Of a stretch of 64,000 nucleotides of DNA, positions 44,765-54,000 are shown one piece after another. Source of the DNA: Tenrec ecaudatus (taxonomy: Eukaryota > Chordata > Mammalia > Afrosoricida > Tenrecidae); assembly GCF_050624435.1 (NCBI RefSeq), contig NC_134541.1, positions 12,972,995 to 13,036,994 of the forward strand, written 5' to 3'. The translations under genes and the position numbers were made by a program. The notes under the pieces are model-generated. The model ran no database searches. It worked only from the letters and a program-made list of their open reading frames with translations, and was not told the origin of the DNA. Within the stretch, counting starts at the first letter, position 1. Every line of letters begins with the position of its first letter.

Positions 44765-44972
44765 CCTTTCACTCACTGCTGTCCAGTCAGGACTGACTCA
44801 CCGTGACCCCATCAGGCAGAGGAGAACTGCCCCTGGGGGTTTCTGAGGCTATACACCTTTACAGGAGCTGACAACCTCATCCTGCTCCTGTAGAAGGGCT
44901 GGTGGGCTCGAACCGATGACCTTGTGGTTAGCAGCAGCCCAAAGCGTAACCCACTACACCATCAGGGCTCCT
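44765..44972 (-). repeat. AfroSINE, full length
   Basis: TTTCACTCACTGCTGTCCAG, GGCAGAGGAGAACTGCCCCT, GGCTCGAACCGATGACCTTG, head CACCATCAGGGCTCC. Confidence 0.9.
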
Positions 44973-44995
44973 TCACCTTCACCTTCACCTATACC

Positions 44996-45024
44996 TACCC
45001 CCACCCCCACCCCACCCCCACCCA
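44996..45024 (-). repeat. C-tract array, G-quadruplex motif on minus strand
   Basis: Runs of three to five C separated by single A, so the minus strand reads repeated GGGGGT/GGGGT units, a textbook quadruplex pattern. Confidence 0.85.
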
Positions 45025-45102
45025 CTCGTAGCAAACTCTTTTCCCGATCACCTTCAGCTGCAGCTTTTCAACATGGAAAAAGACTTTACTCCTGTTTCTT
45101 AT

Positions 45103-45302
45103 TCTACCCACTGCCATGAGGTCAGTTGCAATTCCTCGTGACCCTACAGGACAGGATAGGACTGCCCCATAGGGTTTTTCAAGGCCCTACATCTCCATAG
45201 GAGCCTCATTTTTCTCCCACCCAATAGCTGATGATTTCCAATGACTGATCTTGTCGTTAGCTTAGCAGCTCAGTGCTCAGCTCTCTGCGCCACCAAGGGC
45301 CC
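45103..45302 (-). repeat. AfroSINE
   Basis: CCCACTGCCATGAGGTCAG tail, GACAGGATAGGACTGCCCCA, head CGCCACCAAGGGCCCC. Confidence 0.88.
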
Positions 45303-45370
45303 CTTCTCCAGAAAGGCCAAATAAAAACTATATGCACCTGTTCCAGCCTCCCTGCAACATGACTTTAAAG

Positions 45371-45570
45371 CAGCAGTTCTCAACCTGTGGGTTGCAACCC
45401 CTTGGTGGGGGGGTGTGTCTAATGACTCTTTCACAGGGATCATCTGATTCATAACAGTAGCAAAATGACAGTGATGAAGTAGCCAAGAAAATAATGTTAC
45501 AGTTGGCGGTCACCACCACATGAGGAACTGCATGAAAGGGTCGCGGCCGGAGAAAGGTTGAGAACCACTG
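45371..45570. mobile_element. SPIN-type hAT MITE, intact ends
   Basis: A 200-base non-autonomous DNA transposon. Left end CAGCAGTTCTCAACCT and right end, reversed, CAGTGGTTCTCAACCT match at 14 of 16 bases. The 8 bases CTTTAAAG flank both sides exactly (45363-45370 and 45571-45578). Inner sequence (GTAGCAAAATGACAGTGATG, GTCACCACCACATGAGGAAC, AAGGGTCGCGGCC) is that of SPIN, a hAT family known to have entered several tetrapods, including tenrec, by horizontal transfer. No transposase frame. Confidence 0.92.
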
Positions 45571-46499
45571 CTTTAAAGTCACCTGGGCACGGATCTTCCT
45601 CCTAGCCTTAGGGCTGCCTGTTTGCTGATTCAGTGTTCTAGGAACATGACATGGACATTGTCATAGAGGCCGTAGCGCCGCAGATAAGGAGGATCAGGTA
45701 TATTTTCTAATCTAGGAAGATAATAAGCCAAGATCTTCCAGGCTGGGCATGGTGAAGGCATCAGGCTAGGATGTGCTGGTAACATGCAACTCACATCTAG
45801 CCTTGATTTTATCTTATTTTATTTTTTATGGGAATGGATCACTGTAACCATTGTGAAATTGACAGTCTGAGAACAAAGAAGAGCAAGACTGCCCCATCCC
45901 TGCCAGCCAGCTGAAGCCACCAGCTCAGCTTAGGGGGTACATCCAGTCACGAATAGAACCCAGGAGGCCAGAGGGGGCTCCAGCCCCAGCCCTGCCTACT
46001 TGGACCCTACTGGGGTAGAGTGGGGAGCCCTACTGGTCTAGCCAGGCCCTGTTACTACCGTGTTACCCTCCAATCTCAACCCCACAGCAAAAAACCACCG
46101 CCCTGCCAGAGGAGGGAAGGTTTTCCCTGCAGGAGAAAGGCAGCACTTGGAAGGAGAAGGAGTGACGGAGGTAGGAAATCCACCAATTGGCAACCCCCAA
46201 GACTAATCAGCAGCGGAGGCACAACGTGTGGGTGGAAGTTGACGCACATATGCTCCAAGCGTCTCCCCACAAAAGACTTACGCGTACAAAGGGGGCCAAG
46301 CGGAGGCTTTTGAGGAGGAAGCCGGCCAACAACACCTTTGCCAAACCTAGTGAATGTCCTCAGTCATGGGACAAGTCCACATCATGTCCCTCACTGCCAC
46401 CTGTACTAACAAAGACACGATGCCAACCTGCTTGGTTCTCGTCAAAAGGAAAGAGCCCAACAGTAAGCGGGAGGGAACATCAGGGAAACCCAAATTGGA

Positions 46500-46705
46500 G
46501 CAGAGGCCTGGTGGTGTAATGGTTATGCAATGGGCTGCGATTCTTACGGTCAGCAGTTTGAAACCACCAGCCACCCTGCGGGAGAAAGACAGGGCTTTCT
46601 ACTCCCGTAAACAGCTACAGTCTCAGAAATTCACAGGGGCAGTTCTACCCTGCCCTATAGGGTCGCTCTGAGTCAGTACTGACTCCATGGCAGAGAGTTT
46701 CTACA
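46500..46705 (+). repeat. AfroSINE, full length
   Basis: AGAGGCCTGGTGGTGTAATG head, GGTCAGCAGTTTGAAACCAC, GACAGGGCTTTCTACTCCCG, tail CCCTATAGGGTCGCTCTGAG. Confidence 0.93.
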
Positions 46706-47809
46706 AAATAGCCGATGGGTAAGCTTAAGACCCGTCAAGGTCACGGAAGATAAAGAATGGCTGTGTAATGTTTGAGAAGGAAAGAACCTGAACGCAACAG
46801 GTGATCCCAGACTAAGTCCTGGATCGTGCCCTCCCCCCCCCTCCCCGCAAAATGCAACTGAGACTATTCCTGGGACCACTGGAGAAATTTGATGGTGACT
46901 GGATTTGCTGGCCACCTGACACGGTGTCCTGCTTTTGTGTCGCAGATCATGGCCGTGTGAGAGGATGCTCTCGCTCTTGGGCAGTAGCTGCAGGATAGAG
47001 GCATCAGGCTTACAGCTGACTCTCAAAGGACTCAGGAATAATGGGTAGGCAAGCCTGCGGGGGGGGGGGGCAGGGAGAGGCCCCCCGCGAGTGGGAGTTG
47101 GTGCTCAACTGCTCACCCAAAGGCTGCCAGCTCCAGCCCTCCCCCCCCTCCACTGAGGCACCACGGAAGAAAGGCCTGGTGATCTGCTACAGAGCACTGC
47201 TCCACTCTGTGCCACACGGGGTGGGCCACCTGTCAGAATGCATCCAGAGAGCAGGGGCCGACGTTAAACTTGTGGGAACGGAAGCAGAAGATTCCAACTT
47301 ACTGCTTCTTTGCAACTTTTCTGCCCATATGAAATTATTTCAACCATGTTTTTAAAACTGTCAAAATGCTTTGAAAGGCTCCCTGCCCCTTCCCCTCTCC
47401 GGTCCACTCCAACCTACCTTCTGCATTCCCGGAGGGAACTGCTTTTATGAGTTTATTGTAAACCCTCCCAGAGTTTCTGTATACAAATACCAACAAGTAT
47501 GACTAGGCATCCTCAGGTCCACTCTTTCCTTCCCACAAAAGGAAACATGCTCTGCATGCTGCTTTCCACTGGGCAACACGCATAAAAGGGCGGAGGGAGC
47601 CCCGTGAGACACCTTCCTCCTACCTGGGTCCAATGACACCTTTTGCTCGCTGGATGAAATCACAGGTGTGCCTGGCTCTTTGATGGCATTTCTTAAATCC
47701 CATCTTCACCCCCACAGCTGCCACCACCCTGGGACAAGCCCTGTTATCTCTCCTCCAGCCCCTCAGGCTTTGCTCTTGGTCCCCACCCTCTCTCCCATCC
47801 TGCTAAGTA
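46706..47809. other. Intergenic, no gene recognised
   Basis: Ordinary sequence with homopolymer C and G runs at 46830-46845 and 47059-47070. A possible old L1 or retrocopy tail near 47330-47360 (GAAATTATTTCAACCATG) is not secure. Confidence 0.4.
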
Positions 47810-47935
47810 AGGCGTTCCTGGCTGGAACAGTGAACGCACTAACTGCTAACCCCAAAGGTGGAGGGTCTGAGGCCCCCTGGAAACCCTACAGAGCACAGCT
47901 GTTTGCCCAGGAGACACCATCAACTGGACAGCAAC
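47810..47935 (+). repeat. AfroSINE, degraded
   Basis: GCACTAACTGCTAACCCCAA, CTGGAAACCCTACAGAGCAC; head lost. Confidence 0.5.
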
Positions 47936-48069
47936 TGACGCTGGACCCTGCCCTTCCCTCCCTGCCTGGCTCCTGCTGGTGGCGGCAGTTGATGAGGGGC
48001 TGATTTCAACTCTCAGTGGGGCTACAGGACAGTTTCACAGTCCCAGAGGATTTTCTTGGCTTTAATCTT

Positions 48070-48175
48070 CACAGAAGCCAATCACCAGCTGTCTCCTGTG
48101 GAGACTGGGTGGATTCCAACTGCCCACCTTTCTGTTAGCCATCAGCACTTTACTGTTGGGTCACCAGGGCTCTTT
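48070..48175 (-). repeat. AfroSINE, 5' half
   Basis: AAGCCAATCACCAGCTGTCT, GGTGGATTCCAACTGCCCAC, head GTCACCAGGGCTC. Confidence 0.75.
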
Positions 48176-48339
48176 AAGCCTTGCTTAAAGCCAAAGGCTG
48201 CCCACGCCTTACCTACCAGCTCTGCCCCCTGCCGCGCCCCCCAACTCCTCAGAGGTGCAAGCTCATGCCAGCCATGCCAGCCCGCTCCCATAGATCTCCT
48301 CACTGGTTCTCTCCCTTCCTTTGGGTTTTTCCAGAAGAT

Positions 48340-48500
48340 TCTCAGTACTACCTTCTGGAAGGGCCCCTGGGTAGGACAGTGTCTTATTTATGTGATCGCT
48401 GTTTCTGTCTCCCCGACTAGAACATTCCAGTTCTGTCCTATGGTATGATCTAGGAGCACTGCGATTCCCTTGCCCAGAACTGGGCCTGGCACAGAGAACT
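48340..48500 (+). repeat. L2 3' end
   Basis: TGTTTCTGTCTCCCCGACTA, GAACATTCCAGTTCTGTCC, GAACTGGGCCTGGCACAGAG. Confidence 0.72.
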
Positions 48501-49854
48501 CCCAGCAGTCTTCACTTGTCTAGGCTCCCCAAGGGAGGCACTAGTGGCACCCCCTCCTATCTTAAAGCAGCAAAAATAGAGGTTCCAGGAGAAGGGGGGA
48601 GGTAGTGACTGGCTCCACACCCCTCAGGAGTCGGAGGCCTGAGCCAGGTGCACCTGATTCCAAGTCCAAATCCCAGCCCTGCCTCCTCCCCGCAGCCAGT
48701 AAAGCCGTAAAACAGCCAAGAGGTTCCTGACATGACTTCCATCCATTCACTATGAGCACCTTGGCGGGGGTGGGGGATTGGGGGGGGGGAAGACCAGCCC
48801 TGGGACCAGGAGCATAGTAGGCCTTCAGCAAGCCAGTGCCCAAGCCAGCCCCTTTCCTGGCCCCAACTCCCTGACTTCCCTTCAGGGAGGCCAGCCACAA
48901 TTTGGCGATTGTTAGAGAACTTTTTTTTTTTGAGGAAAGCTGCATGTCATTAAGGGCTGTTCCCGGCCTGCGGGTCACCGTTTCCTGTTTGGAAGAATCA
49001 TCTCTCCTTCGGAACAAGAAGCTCCCCCACCCCCAGCCTGACCCGCTCTGAGACTGCCTGCGCAGGAAACTGGTACCTTCAGCACCTTTTGTGCTAAAAG
49101 CAGCCTCATTTTCTCCTGGCCCAGGAGCCCGCCCCCACCCCTCCCCAGAGGTGAGGTCACCCACGCCAGACCGGCCAGGAGTGAAGGAGCCCAGCCCAGG
49201 ACGCATGCTGACCCTCTTTCAAGGCTCCTGGAGCAGGAAGCTGAGTGACCCCGACCCTTTGGCCTGGCTTCTCACCCTCCTGGCTCCAGCCAGCCAATTT
49301 CCTTGCATCAAAGGCCATTTGGTACTCAGGCGACCAGGCGGAGGTGTGGGCCCGACAGGGAACAGGGAGGCAGGGGCAGGGCACAGGGGCCTGCAAACAG
49401 GAAGGACATCCTCATTCCACTCTCCAATCTGGGAGCAGCAGCCAGTCCCTCCCCAAAGACCTGCAAGGCTGCATGCAACAAAGCCCGGGCCCTGTCTAGT
49501 TGATAAGACCCAGGGAAGCCAGCCTTTTGCCTTCTGGGCTCAGTGAGCTTCCAATGCAAGGAGAATAAATAAATAGAGGCAGTCACATAGCCTGCAAGGG
49601 GCTCCCCCTGCAATTATTTGCCCTGCCTGATGAGATGCCTCCAAACCACCCTTGTAACCCCCACCCCCACCCCCACCCTAGGGCTATTTGCACTTGGGTC
49701 CAGCCCAGGACAGACTCTCCAGGTGGGTTTCTAAAGACAAGTATAAAGCTGTGCCCGAAATCTGCCAGCTCGTTTCCTGCCTTCCTAAAATCCATCTGTT
49801 GGGAGAATGAGCCCCACCAGGTTGTCTGGGCCGTAATCCTTGCCACAACAGGGA
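48501..49854. other. SNAI1 3' flank, repeat-poor
   Basis: A MIR-like piece (+) near 48620-48720 is the only repeat recognised. The stretch 48900-49230 has ETS-like TTTCCTGTTTGG, TGCATGTCATTAAGG and GCCTGCGCAGGAAACTGG and looks single copy. A downstream enhancer is known for Snail in mouse and human; this is a reasonable place for it, by position only. Confidence 0.45.
49658..49678 (-). promoter_or_regulatory. G-quadruplex motif downstream of SNAI1 poly(A)
   Basis: On the SNAI1 sense strand this reads G3 T G5 T G5 T G5, four runs with one-base loops. It sits about 340 bases past the poly(A) signal, where G-rich sequence can pause polymerase and aid termination. The role is inferred. Confidence 0.7.
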
Positions 49855-49955
49855 GCCAGGCCTTTCTTCCACATGTGAGTGGGTAGTGGGGTTGAACCGG
49901 CAACTTTTGGGGTTAGGAGTCACATGCAAACCCTTTGTGCCACCCAGGGGCCTTC
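49855..49955 (-). repeat. AfroSINE, 5' half, diverged subtype
   Basis: GCCTTTCTTCCACATGTGAG, GGTTGAACCGGCAACTTTTG, head GTGCCACCCAGGGGCC; same older subtype as at 10065. Confidence 0.72.
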
Positions 49956-50024
49956 CCCCAGACTCTCTCAAATACCCACTTTCTACACAACCAAGTCGAT
50001 TTTTCTAATAGATAAATTAACCGC

Positions 50025-50030
50025 TTTATT
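50025..50030 (-). terminator. SNAI1: SNAI1 poly(A) signal AATAAA
   Basis: The plus strand reads TTTATT here, so the SNAI1 strand reads AATAAA within GATATTCAATAAAGCGG. A T-rich stretch follows on the sense strand, so cleavage probably falls between about 50000 and 50015. Confidence 0.88.
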
Positions 50031-50124
50031 GAATATCAATAAACTGTACATATTACTATACAAAATGTTTCCTTAGTACAAAACGTTGCTTGCAATATAA
50101 ATACCAGTGTACCTTAAAAAAAAA

Positions 50125-50132
50125 TGTAAACA
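50125..50132 (-). promoter_or_regulatory. miR-30 seed-match site in SNAI1 3' UTR
   Basis: The sense strand reads TGTTTACA, an 8-base match to the miR-30 seed, inside a block conserved with human. The miR-30 family is a known repressor of SNAI1. I saw no miR-34 CACTGCC site elsewhere in this 3' UTR. Confidence 0.65.
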
Positions 50133-50818
50133 TCTTCCTTCCAGGTCCACCTGTTGAGCCACCAAAATAGTGCTGGGAGACCCGCTAGGTCAGGTCAAAG
50201 CACCCTACTTGGGGCTTCAGCAAGTGGCGGCAATTACTCACAGTCCCTTTTGAGAAGTTGTTCAACTGCCTGTGAAAACAGGTGCCACCGTGACACAGGA
50301 GGCTGAAATAGCTGCCCAGGCCTGGGGCAATGGGGTCTCGACCCGCTTGTGTCCTGTGACCAGCCCACAGGCCCCATGGACAAGCCAGGGGTTGGGCTAT
50401 TGCATGGTTAGAGCCACACCTCACAGAGAGGTGGCCTGAGTAAGGGGGGAGAGTGGGGGCCTCTGGGTGGGGGTGGGTGAGTCCTAGTCTGGTTGGCTCT
50501 GTCTTCTAACTAAAAGCACCTACATCCAAACAGCTTTGGACATACACACCCACCCTCTAGGACAGGCCATGGTCTGGGGAATGCTGTGGAACTGGGGCTG
50601 CACCCACTTGCCTGTGGTCTGCCCACCGCTGGGAAAGTCTGCAGAAAGGCCTCTTTCAGAGCCCACCAGCCTCTCAGAGCTGTGAAGACCACCGGACAAG
50701 GGCCCTTGTCAGGGCGGGGCCAGCACAGCACAGCCAGAATGGGCCACTCAGAAGGGAATTCAGTGGCCCTGAAGGGTCCTTCCCGCTGGAGTGAGGGAAG
50801 TGTGCTGGAGGGAGGTCC

Positions 50819-51009
50819 CTAGGGCCCCCGGGGGCCCCCGGAGCAGCCCGACTCTTCGTGCTTGTGGAGCAGGGACATGCGGGAGAAGGTGCGAGAGCAG
50901 CTCCGACACTGGTACTTCTTGACGGCCGAGTGGGTCTGCAGGTGCGCGCGTAGGTTGGAGCGGTCCGCGAAAGCACGGCTGCAGTGGGGGCAGGAGAAGG
51001 GCTTCTCAC
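50819..51009 (-). CDS. SNAI1: SNAI1 coding exon 3 (fingers 3-4 and stop)
   Basis: This exon holds 191 coding bases after the acceptor CTCTCCAG (intron side from 51010). It starts with GTGAGAAG, completing the TGEKPF linker, then finger 3 ([13 protein letters not shown]) and the C2HC finger 4 ([13 protein letters not shown]). The TAG stop is at 50819-50821. Human ends at SGCPR; here the end reads SGGPRGP, two residues longer. Confidence 0.97.
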
Positions 51010-54000
51010 CTGGAGAGAGGAGCAAAGGGAGTTGAGGGTGACCACCCTCCAGTCACCAACCAGGACACCCACGCATTGGGCCTCATTCATACCAAGCACT
51101 GGACTGCCTGCAGCGCCTCCCCCACTCCCCCCAACAACCAGGAAGGACACATTGCTGGCCCAAGATGGACAAGAGGTCTTGGGCTCCTCCCTAGGAAGCC
51201 TGACCTATCCAGCCCCACCCCAGAAGGAGCTGGCTGCGACTTCCCCAAACCAGGACACCACAGAGCCTGGATTCAGCTGGGGCCACTGCCAGTTCTGCTA
51301 GTTCAGCTTTGGGCGTGTGGTGAGGTATGGCTTCCCTGAATCTCGGAGCGCTAGTCCGTCAGGGGAACCTGTTGGCTCCCAGCTCCTAGGAGTTGCCTAT
51401 CACTGCAGGAAGCTCAGATAGAGCTGGTCTGGCCCTGGGCCAGCGCAGGAAGTAGTCAACAATGGCAATCAGGACAAGGATGGGGACTGCACCGGGGGTG
51501 GTGGTGCCGAAGCGACAAGGATCTCTTATCGGTCCTCATCGCCCCCACGGGAGCTGTGTTAGAGATTGGGAAAGTGCGGCACAGGGCGGCGAAGCAGCGG
51601 GTTCAGGAGCATGTGGAGGGTCAAGGGTGCCAGACCTTGGTTTTCCCTACTACAGAGATGGCCTCTCCTCAGCCAAGGGAGGCATTCCTTATGATCAATC
51701 TTAGAGTGCAAGTCATTGCTGGGTTTGCTTTGGGAACAAAGCTTAAGAGGCAGACTTAGGCGCCTCTCCACCCAGTTAGCCAGGCCCTTCCTCATGAAGA
51801 TCACAGGACCCCAGCCTCCTGGTCTCCATCTGCCTAGAAATCAGGCTGAGGGTTCTGAAGAGGCAGGAGCCTATCTTAAGTCCTGAGCTTCAGTTCAGGG
51901 CTGGGGCTGCCCACCCTTCCCCACCCTGCTTGCAAGAGACGACAGAGCCCCTCCCCTCACTCTCCACCCTGGCTGAAGTCTTCCCAGGGTTTGCATACAG
52001 TACATGCTCAATAAACATAGAATGAGTTTTTACCACCAGGGGTCCTCATCCCCAAATCAAACACAACTGCCTTCAAGTCAATTCCAACTCATAGCAACCT
52101 TCTAAGACAGAAGGCCTTCTGTGGGATGTGGAAGCTGTAAAATCTTTACAGGGCAGCCTGCCTCATCTTAACCCCTCAGAGTGGTGGCTGAGTTTCGAAC
52201 TGCTGACCTTGTGCTTGTTCTAAAAAGGAAAAAAGCCTCAGGGGACTCTCCCAGTTAATGCTATGCCAGCTTGTTAGTATCCCCGCCCCAAACAAGAGGA
52301 TATAATTTACTTTCCTTTTTTCCCCCCTTTCTTTTTGGAGGAGGGGACCAAGGGGAGGCACAACACTCCCCAAATTAAAAAGTCCTAATAGGAATGAACT
52401 CATTAAAGCAAAAGTATGCACTGAGCTCTGCCAGGCACAGTCCTGAGCTGTGATGGAGTAAGCCTCCAAAGACCCCAAGTGGGAGGGCTCTCCTCCCACC
52501 CCCACCCCAAGATCCCACCCAGTAAAGGTAAATAAACCCCTTACAGGAATTCAAAAAGAACTAATGAATTAGTCTGCCCTCCGAGGCGCCTGAGGCACTA
52601 TACTAGGTGCTGATGGGAGTGGGTGGAGGAGTCAGGTGCTGCCCAGGTATGTGGTGAGCACCTGTCCTGGGCCAGGGCCTGTGCTGAGTTCCCTTAACCA
52701 CAAGGAGGTGGAGAACCACTGCTGGGTGGGGGCCGGGCTGAGGGTCTGTTCCGCCCTTCAGTGGAGTCCTGCCTAGTTCACTTACTCCTGGGGCAAAGAG
52801 ATCTCAAGTGCATGAAGATCAGGAGAGGGTGTGCCTCCCAAGGGCAGGTACTGAATCCCAGCCTCTAGGAGCTGTGAGATCTCTCTAAGCCTCACCCTTC
52901 GAATCTGTAAGATGGGCTTTGTAAGGGCCCCCACCTCCCGTCCCCAGGCTGTAGGCAGGTTTATGGAATAAACACACCACACCATAAATAAACCTGAACC
53001 GAGCTGAAAGGAGGGGCTATAAAACCTAATGGGTGAGGGGGTTCGTCTGTCTAGCCCTCATCGCTCCCTGCCCCACAGACGCCTTTAAGGTGCTCCCTGA
53101 GTGTGAAATCGGCACCAGGCCGGCGGGGACAAAGGCTGCTGAGGGGGACACGGTACATGCGATACCCCCTGGATTAAAGGGGCCTGCCATGCCGTGGGCC
53201 GGCAGCTGTGACCGGAACAGGTGCAGGGCACCGCTGCCCCATGCACCTGCTCCTACGCTCCCCCAGGCCCCCCCAACTGGGCCCACCATTAAGGGGCACA
53301 ATGGGGGTCAATGAGGAGGCCCTGGTGCATTTCAATGGGTCCTGGGGCTTTTGTGTCACACCGTTCCTTTACATTAAATGTTTAAAGAACAAAACTATGG
53401 ATGGGAATGGAGAAAGGCGGGGGTGGGGTACAGAGGGCTGGGGCTCCCCCCAATAGCACTCCAAGCTGATTGGCCACCTGGAGTCCAGCTGAGAGACTTC
53501 TGGACACGTTAAAACGTGGGCTAGTTGGGGCTTGAGCGAGAGAAGTGGGCAGCGGTCCTACTTTGTAGGAATAAGACAAAAAACTGTGATGCCTGCAAAA
53601 TGGCAGCCCTCCCCCACGACTGCCCCCCCCCCCCAAGGCCAGCCACCTGGCAGAACCGAGTCTCCAGACCGGTCAGTTTGACCCTGAGGTCCACAAGCAT
53701 AACCTTTGAACCTAACAATCCCTCACCCACGCCCTATCATTCAGGTCCCCCAAAAGGCTACCTGCCCAATTCCAGAGAGGAGAGGCAGCACTTCCTTGGC
53801 GCCAGCAAAGCCATTCCCTGGCCTGGCTGACAGGCGTGAGTGGATCTCCTCCACCCTGAGCACCACCAGGATTATACAATGATAAAGGGATTACAAGGCA
53901 GCATTTTCCCAGCTTCCCCCTCACACATGGGTTAGCTGCACCCTCCGAAGAGGTGAGCCACCTGCCCAAGGCACACCGAGAGGGGCATGGTACATTCTCT

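Larger units (their letters stand above)
50010..50818 (-). other. SNAI1: SNAI1 3' UTR
   Basis: About 810 bases between the stop codon and the inferred cleavage site. The distal 250 bases resemble the human SNAI1 3' UTR closely as I remember it: GGGACTGTGAGTAAT, GGAAGATGTTTACAT, GGTACACTGGTATTTATAT, TGTACAGTTTATTGATATTC and then AATAAAGC. This fixes the transcript end with good confidence although no transcript data are available. Confidence 0.88.

Noticed and set aside
48562..49206. 214-codon minus-strand frame downstream of SNAI1
   Set aside because: Gly/Ser/Leu-rich with no domain, no plausible start context, and overlaps a MIR-like fragment. More likely regulatory or neutral DNA.
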